Origin: Aromatoleum evansii
Lineage (GTDB): Bacteria; Pseudomonadota; Gammaproteobacteria; Burkholderiales; Rhodocyclaceae
Length of the DNA: 64,000 bases
Direction: 5' to 3'
Assembly (NCBI RefSeq): GCF_012910805.1
Contig: NZ_WTVK01000015.1
Span: forward strand, 1-64,000
Positions 25,605-35,940 of the stretch are shown piece by piece (position 1 is the first letter of the stretch; each line of letters begins with the position of its first letter). A program made the position numbers and the translations under genes. Under the pieces are notes generated by a model that had not been told where the DNA came from, made no database searches, and saw only the letters and a program-made list of their open reading frames with translations.

Positions 25605-28600
25605 TCACATGGGACGGCGCACGCGGTACCACGCCGCATACAGCGCGGGCAGGAAGATCAGGGTCAGCACGGTGGCGACGGTGAGGCCGCCCATGATGGC
25701 GACGGCCATGGGGCCGAAGAAGGCGCTGCGCGAGAGCGGGATCATCGCGAGGATCGCCGCGGCGGCGGTGAGCATGATGGGGCGGAAGCGGCGCACGGTC
25801 GATTCGACGATGGCGTCCCACGCGCTGCGGCCGTGTTCGCGGTCCTGCCGGATCTGGTCGACGAGGATTACCGAGTTGCGCATGATCATGCCGGAGAGCG
25901 CGATCGTGCCGAGCATCGCGACGAAGCCGAAGGGCTTGCCGAAGGCGAGCAGGAAGGCGGTCACGCCGATCAACCCCAACGGCGCAGTGAGCACCACCAT
26001 CGCGACGAGCGAGAAGCTCTGCAACTGCAGCATGAGCACCGTGAGCACGGCGATGAGGAAGAGCGGCATGCCCGCGGCGACGGACGTGCCGCCCTTGGCG
26101 CTCTCCTCGACGGCTCCGCCGACCTCGACGCGGTAGCCCAGCGGCAGCGCGGCCTCGATGGACGCCATCTGCGGGGCGAGATCGGCGACGACGACTGCGG
26201 GCTGCACGCCGCCGTACAGGTTGGCGCGCACCGTGACGGTAGGCATGCGGTTGCGGCGCCAGACGACGCCCTGCTCGAATCCGTATTCGGCGGTTGCGAC
26301 CTGGGCGAGCGACACGCTGCGGCCGCCGCCGACGGGGATTGCGAGGTCCGGCAGCAGGCCCAGATGCACGCGCTCGGACTCGGCACCGCGCAGCATCACG
26401 TCGATCGTTTCGGTGCCTTCGCGAAACTGGGTGACGGCAAAGCCTTGCACCGAGGTGTTGAGCAGGGTCGCGAGGTCCTGCGTCGTGAGGCCGAGGAGGC
26501 GCGCCTTGTCCTGATCGACCCTGAGACGCACGCGCTTGGACGGCTCTTCCCAGTCGAGATGCACGTTGGAGAGCTGCGGGTGGACGCGCATCTTCGCCGC
26601 GACCTCGTGGGCGATGCGCCGCAGTTCGTCGGGATCCTGGCCGCTGACGCGGTACTGAACGGGGAAGCCGACGGGCGGGCCGTTCTCCAGCCGATTGACG
26701 ACACCGATGAGCTCGGCCGGGGCCTGCTCGAATAGCCCGATCAGTTTCGCGCGCAGGGCCTCGCGCGCCTCAGGGCCTTCGGTGAGGATCACGAATTGGG
26801 CGAAGCTGGTCTGCGGCAGCTGCTGGTCGAGCGGAAGGTAGAAGCGCGGGCTGCCGCCACCGACCCAGGCGACGTAGTTCTCGATGCCGGTTTGCGCATC
26901 GAGGAAGGTTTCCAGGCGCCTGACCGCGCGTTCTGTGGCCTGATGCGAGGCGCCTTCGGGCAGGCGCAGGTCGACGAGCAGTTCCGGTCGGGTGGATTCC
27001 GGGAAGAACTGCTGCGGCACGAAGCGGGCGAACACGAACAGCGAGCCGGCGAAGACGAACAGGGTCACGAGGATCACGAGCCAGCGATGGGCGACGCAGG
27101 TATCGACGAGGGCACGCAGGCGCGTATAGAAGGCGGTGTGGTAGATGGCGTATTCGTCGTGCAGCTCGTGGGCGCGGGCGTCGCGCTCGGCGAGTTTCGC
27201 TCCGAGCCGCGGCGACAGGCGACCGAGGAGACGCGCGAACACCGACTGCTTGCCGCGCTGCGCACGGAAGTCGGGCAGGATGTGGTAGCCGAGCCAGGGT
27301 ACGAACAGCACCGCCGCGATCCAGGACACCAGCAGCGCGATGACCGTGACCTGGAAGATGGAGCGCGTGTATTCGCCCGTTGCCGACGCCGCGGTCGCGA
27401 TCGGCAGGAAGCCCGCCGCGGTCACGAGCGTGCCGGAGAGCATGGGCATCGCGGTGGAGACGTAGGCAGCACTCGCGGCCTTTGCGCGCTCCCAGCCCTG
27501 TTCCATCTTTGTGGCCATCATCTCGACCGCGATGATCGCATCGTCGACGAGCAGGCCCAGCGCGAGGATCAGGGCACCGAGCGAAATCTTGTGCAAGCCG
27601 ATGCCCAGAAGGTTCATGAAGAGGAAGGTGATCGCGAGCACGACCGGAATGATCACGAGCACGACGACGCCGGTGCGCAGGCCGAGCGAGAGCAGGCTCA
27701 CCGCCATGACGATGACGACCGCCTCGGCGAGCACGCGGACGAACTCGCCGACCGAGCGCGCGACCGCGCGCGGCTGGTCGGCGACGCGCTCGAGGCGCAC
27801 GCCGACGGGGAGCTGGGCGTCGATGCGGGCGGTAGCCTCGTCGAGGTGGCGGCCGAGCGCGATGATGTCGCCGCCGGCGCGCATCGACACGCCGATGCCG
27901 AGCGCGTCCTCGCCCCTGAAGCGCATGCGCTCGCGCGGCGGATCTGCGAAGCCGCGGCGCACCTCGGCGACGTCGCCGAGACGGAAGCTGCGCCCCTGGG
28001 CGCGGATGACGGTGTCGCGGATGGCATCGAGATCCTCGAAGGCACCGCTCGGGCGCAGCCACACGCGCTCGTCGGCGGTATCGAAGAAGCCGGCACCGGT
28101 GGTCGCGTTCTGGCCGGCGAGTGCGCCGGCAATGTCGCGCACCGAGAGGCCGAAGGTCGCGAGCTTGGTGTTCGAGAGTTCGATGTATATGCGTTCGGGC
28201 TGATCGCCAAAGAAGCTCACCTTGGCGACGTCCGGCACGCGCAGCAGTTCGCTGCGAATCGCCTCGGCGTAGCGCTTGAGTTCGGCATAGTCGAGCCCCT
28301 CGCCGACCAGCGCGAAGATGTTGCCGTAGGTGTCGCCGAATTCGTCATTGAACGTCGGGCCGACGATGCCCTGCGGCAGGGTGTGGCGGATGTCGCCGAC
28401 CTTCTTGCGCACCTGGTACCAGACTTCGGGCATCTCGCGCGGCGGGGTCGAATCCTTTGCAACGAAGAACACCATCGACTCGCCGGGACGCGAGAAGCTG
28501 CGCAGCACGTCGACCTGGGCGACTTCCTGCAGCTTCTTCTCGATCTTGTCGGTGACTTGGCGCGCGACCTCCTCGGCGGTGGTGCCGGGCCACTCGGTGC

Positions 28601-28775
28601 GGATCACCATCACCTTGAAGGTGAAGGGCGGATCCTCCGACTGCCCCAGGCGCGAGTAGGAATACAGCCCGATCACGGCGAGCACGGCCATGAAGTAGAG
28701 CACCAGCGTCTGGTGGCGCAGGCCCCAGGCGGAGATGTTGAATCGCCCTTCGTGGAAATCGCGCGGGGTCGTCAT
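25605..28775 (-). CDS. RND efflux transporter permease
   Basis: This encodes 1056 residues, the normal size of an AcrB/MexB-like pump. The expected twelve helices in two halves are visible, with large periplasmic loops. The paired aspartates of the proton relay are D411 and D412 in LGLLVDDAIIAVEMMATK. The N-terminus (LGQSEDPPFTFKVMVIRTEWP) is typical of the family branch whose pumps export drugs or small organic compounds. The ATG overlaps the MFP stop by 4 bp, so it is coupled to it and controlled by the TetR gene upstream. No outer-membrane factor is encoded in the operon. Confidence 0.95.
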   Translation of the reverse strand: MTTPRDFHEGRFNISAWGLRHQTLVLYFMAVLAVIGLYSYSRLGQSEDPPFTFKVMVIRTEWPGTTAEEVARQVTDKIEKKLQEVAQVDVLRSFSRPGESMVFFVAKDSTPPREMPEVWYQVRKKVGDIRHTLPQGIVGPTFNDEFGDTYGNIFALVGEGLDYAELKRYAEAIRSELLRVPDVAKVSFFGDQPERIYIELSNTKLATFGLSVRDIAGALAGQNATTGAGFFDTADERVWLRPSGAFEDLDAIRDTVIRAQGRSFRLGDVAEVRRGFADPPRERMRFRGEDALGIGVSMRAGGDIIALGRHLDEATARIDAQLPVGVRLERVADQPRAVARSVGEFVRVLAEAVVIVMAVSLLSLGLRTGVVVLVIIPVVLAITFLFMNLLGIGLHKISLGALILALGLLVDDAIIAVEMMATKMEQGWERAKAASAAYVSTAMPMLSGTLVTAAGFLPIATAASATGEYTRSIFQVTVIALLVSWIAAVLFVPWLGYHILPDFRAQRGKQSVFARLLGRLSPRLGAKLAERDARAHELHDEYAIYHTAFYTRLRALVDTCVAHRWLVILVTLFVFAGSLFVFARFVPQQFFPESTRPELLVDLRLPEGASHQATERAVRRLETFLDAQTGIENYVAWVGGGSPRFYLPLDQQLPQTSFAQFVILTEGPEAREALRAKLIGLFEQAPAELIGVVNRLENGPPVGFPVQYRVSGQDPDELRRIAHEVAAKMRVHPQLSNVHLDWEEPSKRVRLRVDQDKARLLGLTTQDLATLLNTSVQGFAVTQFREGTETIDVMLRGAESERVHLGLLPDLAIPVGGGRSVSLAQVATAEYGFEQGVVWRRNRMPTVTVRANLYGGVQPAVVVADLAPQMASIEAALPLGYRVEVGGAVEESAKGGTSVAAGMPLFLIAVLTVLMLQLQSFSLVAMVVLTAPLGLIGVTAFLLAFGKPFGFVAMLGTIALSGMIMRNSVILVDQIRQDREHGRSAWDAIVESTVRRFRPIMLTAAAAILAMIPLSRSAFFGPMAVAIMGGLTVATVLTLIFLPALYAAWYRVRRPM

Positions 28776-29866
28776 TTGCGAGCATCCAGCGCGACCGGGG
28801 CGGCTTCATCGACCGCGCGCACCACTTCGCCCGCGACGAGGCGATGCACGCCCGTGACCACCACGCGCGCCCCGGCTGGCAGGCCGCTTGCGACCACGAC
28901 GCCGTCTTCGCGGAACGCCCCCGTGTCCACGGCGTGCGGGACTAGTTTCGAAGCCTCGTCGACGACCCAGACGGTTGCGCGTCCATCCATGCGGGTCACC
29001 GCGGTCAATGGCAGGATCGCCTGCGCCGCATCGGGGGACTGCGCAAACGCAACGCTCGCCGTGGCACCGAGCGGCAGCGCATCATCTGCATCGACCACGC
29101 TGACGCGCACGGCGTAGGAGCGGGTCGCCGCGTCGGCCGCGGGAGCGATCTCGCGCACCGCAGCCACATAGGCATGTGCAGGGTTCGCCCAGGCGCGCAC
29201 GGCGGCGGGCAAACCCGGCCGCAGTTCCGCGATGCGGCTTTCCGGAACGTAGATCAACACCTCGCGTTCGCCGGGGCGCGCGATGCGCAGCACGGGCTGG
29301 CCCGCCGCGACCACCTGCCCGGCTTCCGCAATGACCGCTGTGACCACCCCCTCGTCGGCAACCGTCAGGGCGGCGTAACCAGCCTGGTTGCCTGCCGTGG
29401 CGAGTTGCGCGCGGACCTGGCGCAGACGCGCTTCGGCGGCCTGCAGGGCGGTGCGTCGGCTGTCCAGCGCGGAGGCGCTGATGAAGTTGCGTGCGTGGAG
29501 ATTCTGCACCCGCTCGAATTCCGCGCGGGCCAGCGCCACATCTGCCTCCGCCGCCGACACCTGCGCCGCTGCGGCCTGCTCGGCGAGCTTCACGTCCTGC
29601 GGATCGAGGCGGGCGAGCACCTGCCCTGGTCGCACGCGCGCGCCGGCGTCCACACTGCGCTCGATCAGCTTGCCGCCGATGCGAAAGCCGATGTCGGCCT
29701 CATGGCGCGCGCGCACCTCGCCGGTATAGACGCGCAGTTGCGGCTCCGAGGCGGCAGTCCCGATGGTGCGCACCAGGACGGCGCGGGGCGGCTTGTCGAC
29801 CGGTGCGGGGCCGGAGCATCCGGCAAGCAGGGTAAGCAGGACGGTGCTCGTCAGTATTGTCTTCAT
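28772..29866 (-). CDS. RND efflux periplasmic adaptor (membrane fusion lipoprotein)
   Basis: This encodes 364 residues from the ATG at 29866, overlapping the TetR stop (ATGA). The signal LTSTVLLTLLAGCSG has a lipobox (LAGC), so it is a lipoprotein. The order is a first beta-barrel/lipoyl half (RIGGKLIERSVDAGARVRPG, then LARLDPQDV), a helical hairpin (~residues 80-150), the second lipoyl half and a C-terminal barrel. It links the RND pump to an outer-membrane channel. The long open frame upstream of this start is a shadow of the TetR gene. Confidence 0.93.
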   Translation of the reverse strand: MKTILTSTVLLTLLAGCSGPAPVDKPPRAVLVRTIGTAASEPQLRVYTGEVRARHEADIGFRIGGKLIERSVDAGARVRPGQVLARLDPQDVKLAEQAAAAQVSAAEADVALARAEFERVQNLHARNFISASALDSRRTALQAAEARLRQVRAQLATAGNQAGYAALTVADEGVVTAVIAEAGQVVAAGQPVLRIARPGEREVLIYVPESRIAELRPGLPAAVRAWANPAHAYVAAVREIAPAADAATRSYAVRVSVVDADDALPLGATASVAFAQSPDAAQAILPLTAVTRMDGRATVWVVDEASKLVPHAVDTGAFREDGVVVASGLPAGARVVVTGVHRLVAGEVVRAVDEAAPVALDARK

Positions 29867-30513
29867 CGTGCAGCTCCCCCGGGCGCCCCGGTCAGGAGGC
29901 CGTTCAGGATCAGGTCGAAATAGGTGCGCAGGTACTGCGCCGTATCGGTTTCCTGTCCGCAAGCAGGGCCGAAGGACTGTCGCCACATCGCCCGGTAGAC
30001 GAGCGGCGCGATCAGGACGCTGCAGATCGCGTCGGTGTCGACCTGCCGGAACACGCCGCGCTCGATGCCGCGCATGACGGCCTTGCGCAGCAACGCGGTG
30101 CCGCGCTGCAGGACTTCCTGCTGGTAGTAGGCGGCAACGTCGGGGAAATTGCGCGCTTCGGACATCATCAGCTTCGGGATGCCGCCCAGTTCGGTATTGC
30201 CGATGCGTTCCCACCAGCCCTGCAGGATGGTGCGCAGCAGTTCCAGCGGATCGTCGTACTCGTCGAATAGCGCCTCGCCCGCATGCAGCGCGGAGACGAT
30301 GCCTTCCTGGATCACCGCCTTGAACAGCGCGTCCTTGCTTTCGAAGTAGAGGTACAGGGTGCCCTTGGAAACGCCTGCGCGCTCGGCGATGTCATCGAGC
30401 CGCGTCGCGGCGAAACCCTTCTCGACGAAGAGCGACAGCGCGGCAGCGGTGAGTTCCTGCGGACGCGCCTCCTTGCGGCGTTGGCGTGCGGGCGGGCGGA
30501 TGGAGTCGGACAT
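29863..30513 (-). CDS. TetR/AcrR family transcriptional regulator
   Basis: This encodes 216 residues. The N-terminal helix-turn-helix is textbook TetR: LTAAALSLFVEKGFAATRLD, DIAERAGVSKGTLYLYF. The C-terminal ~150 residues are the variable ligand-binding part. It heads the TetR-MFP-RND operon, with 4-bp overlaps, and a perfect 14-bp palindrome lies 35 bp upstream of its start. It most likely represses its own operon and is released by a pump substrate. Confidence 0.94.
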   Translation of the reverse strand: MSDSIRPPARQRRKEARPQELTAAALSLFVEKGFAATRLDDIAERAGVSKGTLYLYFESKDALFKAVIQEGIVSALHAGEALFDEYDDPLELLRTILQGWWERIGNTELGGIPKLMMSEARNFPDVAAYYQQEVLQRGTALLRKAVMRGIERGVFRQVDTDAICSVLIAPLVYRAMWRQSFGPACGQETDTAQYLRTYFDLILNGLLTGAPGGAAR

Positions 30514-30547
30514 GGGGGCGGGAAACCGGCGCGTGTCGCCGAATTAA

Positions 30548-30561
30548 TGACTAACCAGTCA
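30548..30561. promoter_or_regulatory. Candidate TetR-family operator
   Basis: TGACTAACCAGTCA is a perfect inverted repeat (TGACT-AACC-AGTCA) inside an AT-rich tract between the divergent tetR and vgrG genes. TGACTGGTTAGTCA-like sites are a familiar operator type of TetR efflux regulators. It lies 34-48 bp upstream of the tetR ATG. Confidence 0.7.
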
Positions 30562-30686
30562 GTAATTTAGGCTGTCTCGCGAGCAAATACAAGGTGCGCC
30601 GGATTCATCTCATTGCCGCGACGCTGACGGGCACGCGTTCGGTCGCTAGCGTCCATTACCACATCGAACACGCCAGACATGTCAAA

Positions 30687-33600
30687 ATGTTATGCTTTTG
30701 GTCTTTTCAAACCTCCACCGGCTCCACGCTCGACGACATGCACCCGCTCGCCGCCCACTCCCGCCTGTACGACCTGCACTGGCACACGGACGGCCCGCCG
30801 CTCGCGGTCGAAGCCTGGCGGGGACGCGAAAGCCTGTCGGGCGGCTTCGAGTTCCACATCGACACCCTGTCGCAAGATGCCTTCCTCGCCCTCGAGCCCC
30901 TGCTCGGACAGGCGATGACGCTGCGCACCGCGCTCTCCGACGGCAGTCACGGCGAACGCTCGGGCCTCGTGCGGGCCGCCGCGCATATCGGCAGCGACGG
31001 CGGCTGGAGCCGCTACCGGCTCACCGTGGTGCCGTGGACCTGGCTCCTCACGCGCGGCCGCCACAACCGCGTGTTCCAGGACAAGTCCGTGCCCGAGATC
31101 CTCGACGCCGTGTTCGCCGATTACCGCGAACATGCCGCGTGGCACTGGCAAGAGGACGTCGCACCCTTCCTCGCGGACGCCCGCCCGCGCAGCTACTGCG
31201 TCCAATACCGCGAATCCGACTATGCCTTCGTTTCGCGCCTGCTCGCCGAGGAAGGCCTGGGCTGGTGCATCGAGGAGGATGCGGAGGCCCCGGCGCGCCA
31301 CCGCATGCGCCTCTTCGCCGGCAGCACGCGCTTCCCGGAAGACCCTCTCTCGGCGCACGCGCTCGGCGGTCGCGGCATCCGCTTCCACCGCGCCGATTCG
31401 CAGGAAGACCAGGACAGCATCGTCGCCTTCGGCGCGCAGCACCGCCTCGCACCCACCCTCGGCACCGTGCTCGGCTACGACTACCGCGCCAAGCGCTCGA
31501 TCGCGGCGAGCGTGCCGACGGCGCATCGTGTCGGCAGCGCGGACCTGCCACCGCTCGAGCACTACGACTACGCCGGCCAGTACGCCCACGCAAACGTGAC
31601 CGAGGCCGAGCGCTACCAGCGCCTCGCGATGGAGGCCGCGGAGGCACGCGCAAGCACCTGCCTCGGCCGCGGCACCGTGCGCAGCCTGCGCCCCGGCTGC
31701 TTCGTCGCGGTGAACGGCCTGCCGCTCGACCCCGCTGCGCCGCCCGCCCCCGCCGGCGAACGCTTCGCCGTGCTCGACGTCCTGCACGTCGGCATCAACA
31801 ACCTCGACGCCGAGCGCATCGACGCGATCGCGGCGCGGCTGGCACAAGGCGATGCAGACGAGGACGACGCCGCGCTCGCGACCGGCGACACGCTCGAGCC
31901 GGTGAAGGCCCCGTCGGAACTCCCCGCCGCCCTCATTGACCTCGCGCGCAGCCGCGGCTACGGCAACGCCTTCGACGCGCTGCGCGCGGAGCGGCCGTGG
32001 CGCCCGGCGCTCGCCGACGACACTGGCCTGCGCATCAACCCGCGGCCCACCGCGCCCGGCCCGATGTGCGCCATCGTCGTCGGCCCGCAGGGCGAGAACG
32101 TGCCCAACGGCGCCGACGAGCTGTGGTGCGATGCGCTCGGCCGCATCAAGGTGCGCTTTCACTGGCAGGCGGGCGACACCCCGGACGACCGTTCGAGCTG
32201 CTGGGTGCGCGTCGCCAGCCGGCAGGCCGGCGCGGGCATGGGCTGGCAGTGGCTGCCGCGCATCGGCCAGGAAGTGCTGGTGAGCTTCCTCGGCGGCGAC
32301 ATCGACCGCCCCGTCGTGCTCGGCGCGCTCTACAACGGCCGCGGCGAAGGCGGCGTCGCCCCCACGCCGGGCGGCCGCCCCGGGCCGGCCTCCGACACCA
32401 GCGTGTTCGACGGCGCGAGCGACCATCGCGCGGCCGGGCAGGGCAATCTCGTTGGTCACTTTACGGGCGGCAACAGCCCCGCCTGGCACGGTGCGGCAGC
32501 GACAAGCCACCGCCACCCCGGCGCGCTGAGCGGCTTCAAGACCAGGGAATTCGGCGCCCACGGCCCCAATGCGGGTCACAACCAGCTCGTCTTCGACGAC
32601 AGCGACCAGCAACTGCGCGTCCAGCTCAAGAGCACGCAGCATGCCTCGGAGCTCAACCTCGGCCACCTCATCCACCAAGCCGGCAACTACCGCGGATCCT
32701 TCCGTGGCAGCGGCGCCGAGCTGCGCACGGACGCCTGGGGGGCGCTGCGTGCGGGCCGCGGCATCATCATGAGCACCTGGCCCACCCGCCACGCGGGCGA
32801 ACCGGCCGGCGATTTCGCTCCCGGCATGGCGCTACTGAAACAGGCTTGCACGCTTGCGGACACACTGTCGCGCGCGGCCGAGACACACCAGACCGTCAAG
32901 CTCGCGGCCGCGATCGGCAGCACCACGGCCCACGCCAGCGCCGCCGACCCGGACCACCCGCCCCTCGATGCGCTGAGCCGGCTCGCCGCCGGCATGGTCT
33001 CGGCGCGCGATCCGGCCGAGGCCATCGCCGACGCGGACGCCGGCAACACCGCCGTCACCGGCCAACGCGTCCCCCACCTCACCGCCCCCGCGATCCTGCA
33101 GGCCGCCCAGGCCGGCATCGGCCTCGTCGCCGGCCAGAGCGTGCAGATCGCCGCCGGAGACACGGCCACCCTCATGAGCGGCGCCGACACGAACCTCGCA
33201 GTGGCCGGAGCCGCGCGCATCCACGCCGGCGAGGCGATCGGCCTTGTCGTCGGCGCCATCCGGCCCGGCGACGACAACATCGGCATCCGCCTCATCGCCG
33301 CCAAGAACGACATCGCGCTGCAGGCGCAAAGCGACGAGATGAAACTCCTCGCCCGGGACGAGATGAAACTCGTCAGCGCTGGCGCGCACATCGACTTCGC
33401 CGCGGCGAAGAAGATCGTGTTGAGCGTCGAAGGCGGCGCCAGCATCACGATCGACGGCGGCATCACTGTGGCGTGCCCCGGGACGATTACGGTGCATGCG
33501 TCGAAGAAGAGTTTTGGGGGACCGACGAGCCTGAGTTACGACGCCCCGGCCTTCATGCCGCCGGACGCCTTCCACCGCCGTCCGGTCCTGACCTGGAACG

Positions 33601-33767
33601 GCAGCGACGATCCGATCGTCAATCGCCGGTTCCGCATGACTCTGGAGGACGGCCGCGTAATCGAAGGGCGGACCGATGCGCAAGGTTACGCCGACACTGC
33701 CGATGCCGCCCACTTCCAGCATATCGCCATCGAAATCCTGCCTGAAGACACCTCCGCTTCTGCCTGA
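30687..33767 (+). CDS. vgrG: Type VI secretion tip protein VgrG with DUF2345 and transthyretin-like tail
   Basis: This encodes 1026 residues from an ATG at 30687; a GTG at 30594 and an ATG at 30738 (MHPLAAHS) are alternatives. The gp27-like domain starts SRLYDLHWHTDGPPLAVEAW, the gp5 OB-fold includes GPQGENVPNGADELWCDALG, RIKVRFHW and YNGRGEG, then the TssI trimer segment and a DUF2345 beta-helix stretch (DNIGIRLIAAKNDIALQAQS). The last ~60 residues (NRRFRMTLEDGRVIEGRTDA) form a transthyretin-like domain, which in other VgrGs carries a lipase effector. The next gene is a Tle3-like lipase. No other T6SS structural genes are in the window. Confidence 0.93.
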   Translation: MLCFWSFQTSTGSTLDDMHPLAAHSRLYDLHWHTDGPPLAVEAWRGRESLSGGFEFHIDTLSQDAFLALEPLLGQAMTLRTALSDGSHGERSGLVRAAAHIGSDGGWSRYRLTVVPWTWLLTRGRHNRVFQDKSVPEILDAVFADYREHAAWHWQEDVAPFLADARPRSYCVQYRESDYAFVSRLLAEEGLGWCIEEDAEAPARHRMRLFAGSTRFPEDPLSAHALGGRGIRFHRADSQEDQDSIVAFGAQHRLAPTLGTVLGYDYRAKRSIAASVPTAHRVGSADLPPLEHYDYAGQYAHANVTEAERYQRLAMEAAEARASTCLGRGTVRSLRPGCFVAVNGLPLDPAAPPAPAGERFAVLDVLHVGINNLDAERIDAIAARLAQGDADEDDAALATGDTLEPVKAPSELPAALIDLARSRGYGNAFDALRAERPWRPALADDTGLRINPRPTAPGPMCAIVVGPQGENVPNGADELWCDALGRIKVRFHWQAGDTPDDRSSCWVRVASRQAGAGMGWQWLPRIGQEVLVSFLGGDIDRPVVLGALYNGRGEGGVAPTPGGRPGPASDTSVFDGASDHRAAGQGNLVGHFTGGNSPAWHGAAATSHRHPGALSGFKTREFGAHGPNAGHNQLVFDDSDQQLRVQLKSTQHASELNLGHLIHQAGNYRGSFRGSGAELRTDAWGALRAGRGIIMSTWPTRHAGEPAGDFAPGMALLKQACTLADTLSRAAETHQTVKLAAAIGSTTAHASAADPDHPPLDALSRLAAGMVSARDPAEAIADADAGNTAVTGQRVPHLTAPAILQAAQAGIGLVAGQSVQIAAGDTATLMSGADTNLAVAGAARIHAGEAIGLVVGAIRPGDDNIGIRLIAAKNDIALQAQSDEMKLLARDEMKLVSAGAHIDFAAAKKIVLSVEGGASITIDGGITVACPGTITVHASKKSFGGPTSLSYDAPAFMPPDAFHRRPVLTWNGSDDPIVNRRFRMTLEDGRVIEGRTDAQGYADTADAAHFQHIAIEILPEDTSASA

Positions 33768-33779
33768 ACCCGCCCCGCC

Positions 33780-35930
33780 ATGAAGAATTACTCGCCCAAT
33801 CGACGCATCGAAGAAGCTCGCCGCAACGGCGACGTAGTGCGCACAACCACCACGGTCCCGAAGGCCGCCGCGGCCGAGGCGCGCGTCCGGATGCCTCGCC
33901 CCATGCCCGGCGTCGTCATTCTGGTACACGGCGTCAATGACATCGGCGAAGCCTATGCCACTCAGGCACGCGGCTTATGCGCGGGACTCAATATCCGCCT
34001 CGGGCGCAAGGATCTTACCCCGGGAGACTGGGACATCCCCAAAGCCTGCAAGGACAACCGCATCGCAAGTTACCAGCGCCGTGCCGACGCACAGGGCTAC
34101 AACCCCATCATCCCGTTCTACTGGGGTTACCGGCCGGTGGACAACGTGACCTACGACGCCGACCAGGCGCGTTATCGCGAAGAGCTCAATCGCCGCGGTC
34201 CGGCGGGCGCCGAAGCGCCCTACGACGCATACTACATCGACGGCAAGAGCGATCCGAAGCGCGGCTTCGAAAATGTCGATTGCTTCAACAACCGCCTCGA
34301 CGAGCACTTCGCCAAGAACGGCGGAGTCTTCGCCAACGCCACGACCACCCTCATCGATATGTGGGGGCCGGGCGGCGACATTCTCGGCCTCGCCCGCTGG
34401 GCCTCCCGCCATGTTGGCGAGGATCTCAGCCACCCCGTGTATGAGAATCCGCACCGCATCTACTTCGTCCACGCAGCGCAACGACTGGCAAACCTTGTCG
34501 CTAAGATTCGTGGTGAGCAGCGGACAGAGAACGATTCCATCAACATCGTCGCCCACAGTCAGGGCACGCTGGTGGCGCTGCTCGCCAATTTCCTCGTGAC
34601 GCAGGCGACTCCGGCGAGACGCCCCGCCGATTGCCTGATCCTCAATCATTCGCCCTACAGCCTAGAGACGCCCCGCCTCGAGGGGATGCAGTCCTTCGGC
34701 CCGCAGCAGTCGCAGCGCGCACGCACGGCGACCCTCGCCAATCTGTGCCGGCTCATCGACGCGCAGCGCATGCCCGGCCCTGCCGCCACGCAACTCGCCG
34801 CAAGCGGCATCGCCAGCCGCGACGCCGCCTCGATCGTCGCCCACATGCGCGACAACCACGGCAAGGTATTCAACTACTTCTGCCCACACGACATGACCGT
34901 GTCGCTGCGGAACGTTCAGGGCATCGGCTGGCAGGGAGTCCCCCCGGGGGTCGCCGAACGGCTCGGCCCCGCCTTCGCGCAGCGCGCCTTCCTGCATGGC
35001 CGCCCGCTTCACGCCCCGCCGGGACGGATCGATCTGCCGGATCTGCAGCGCAAGGGGGCCAAGCCGGTAGCCACCAACGCCGATATTCCTACCGGCGCCC
35101 CGCGCGACATCAACGCCCCGGCACTTCCGGATCTCGGCTATACGTTCGCCCTGCCGGCCGGCTGCACAACGCTCGGCCCCTCCGACTGGGACGTTTTCGC
35201 GGCTGCGGCCGCCGAAACTGGCAACAATCTGATTACTGACCCCCGCCCGATGCCCGATCCGCGCCCGAACGCCCCCCCGTTGCGACCCGGCCAAATCCTG
35301 GAACTCCCGCCGAGCGACCTCGCGGCCGTCGAGGCGGCTTTCGACGCGCAAGGCAAGCGCTGGCAAATCGTTCGCGCGGTAAAGACGTCGGACGGCAATC
35401 TGCGTATTACGCGCGCCATGACTTCAGACGAGCTGCGCGCCAAGGCGCGCAATACCGAAACCGAAATCTCGAATCACTCCGCCATCGTCCTGGACGACAA
35501 CGCCGCTCGCTGCGCAGCGGCCTTCGATCTGGCCATCGGGCGCTGCCGTAGCTATGACGAGACCAAGGTAGACGGCGGGGCATTCTGGCAGGAGTTGCTG
35601 CGGCAGGCGGACTGGCGGTTCAGCCAGGCAAAGGAAGACCACGAATATTACGCTCGCGGTCTCTTGCCGGATGGCATCAAGAAGCAGATGAACAGGCCTC
35701 CCATAATGTCAGGCATCGTGAATGAGCGTACCGCCACGGAACACTATTTCCTGGAGTTGCAGAAGATTGACGAGCGCATCGCCCGTCTGCAAAGCGAACG
35801 CCACAAATGGCCTCAGCGCGAATGGGAGGAGCGGATGCGCGATCTGCAGCGCGAACGGCAGACCGTAGATCACCTACACAGGGTCTCCCGAAATAAGCCC
35901 GCTGCCTTCCCCGTCGTGCACGGACAATAG
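33780..35930 (+). CDS. Tle3-like type VI lipase effector
   Basis: This encodes 716 residues, starting 12 bp after vgrG. An alpha/beta-hydrolase core is seen near the N-terminus: GVVILVHGVNDIGEAYATQA, then the nucleophile elbow NIVAHSQGTLVALL with Ser260. The overall layout (long C-terminal extension with a coiled, charged end) fits the Tle3 family of antibacterial phospholipases. The HSQGT motif differs slightly from GxSxG, as is usual in Tle3. The lack of a signal peptide fits delivery by the T6SS tip rather than Sec. The next gene looks like its immunity protein. Confidence 0.87.
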   Translation: MKNYSPNRRIEEARRNGDVVRTTTTVPKAAAAEARVRMPRPMPGVVILVHGVNDIGEAYATQARGLCAGLNIRLGRKDLTPGDWDIPKACKDNRIASYQRRADAQGYNPIIPFYWGYRPVDNVTYDADQARYREELNRRGPAGAEAPYDAYYIDGKSDPKRGFENVDCFNNRLDEHFAKNGGVFANATTTLIDMWGPGGDILGLARWASRHVGEDLSHPVYENPHRIYFVHAAQRLANLVAKIRGEQRTENDSINIVAHSQGTLVALLANFLVTQATPARRPADCLILNHSPYSLETPRLEGMQSFGPQQSQRARTATLANLCRLIDAQRMPGPAATQLAASGIASRDAASIVAHMRDNHGKVFNYFCPHDMTVSLRNVQGIGWQGVPPGVAERLGPAFAQRAFLHGRPLHAPPGRIDLPDLQRKGAKPVATNADIPTGAPRDINAPALPDLGYTFALPAGCTTLGPSDWDVFAAAAAETGNNLITDPRPMPDPRPNAPPLRPGQILELPPSDLAAVEAAFDAQGKRWQIVRAVKTSDGNLRITRAMTSDELRAKARNTETEISNHSAIVLDDNAARCAAAFDLAIGRCRSYDETKVDGGAFWQELLRQADWRFSQAKEDHEYYARGLLPDGIKKQMNRPPIMSGIVNERTATEHYFLELQKIDERIARLQSERHKWPQREWEERMRDLQRERQTVDHLHRVSRNKPAAFPVVHGQ

Positions 35931-35940
35931 GGAACTCAAA

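Noticed and set aside
26796-29117. 773-residue open frame on the plus strand opposite the RND genes
   Set aside because: Its composition (many Asp, Glu, His, Gly, Arg) is typical of an antisense frame of a GC-rich gene; no domain is seen.
30690-32792. 700-residue open frame on the minus strand inside vgrG
   Set aside because: It is the antisense shadow of a high-GC gene; the plus-strand VgrG has clear domains and the shadow has none.
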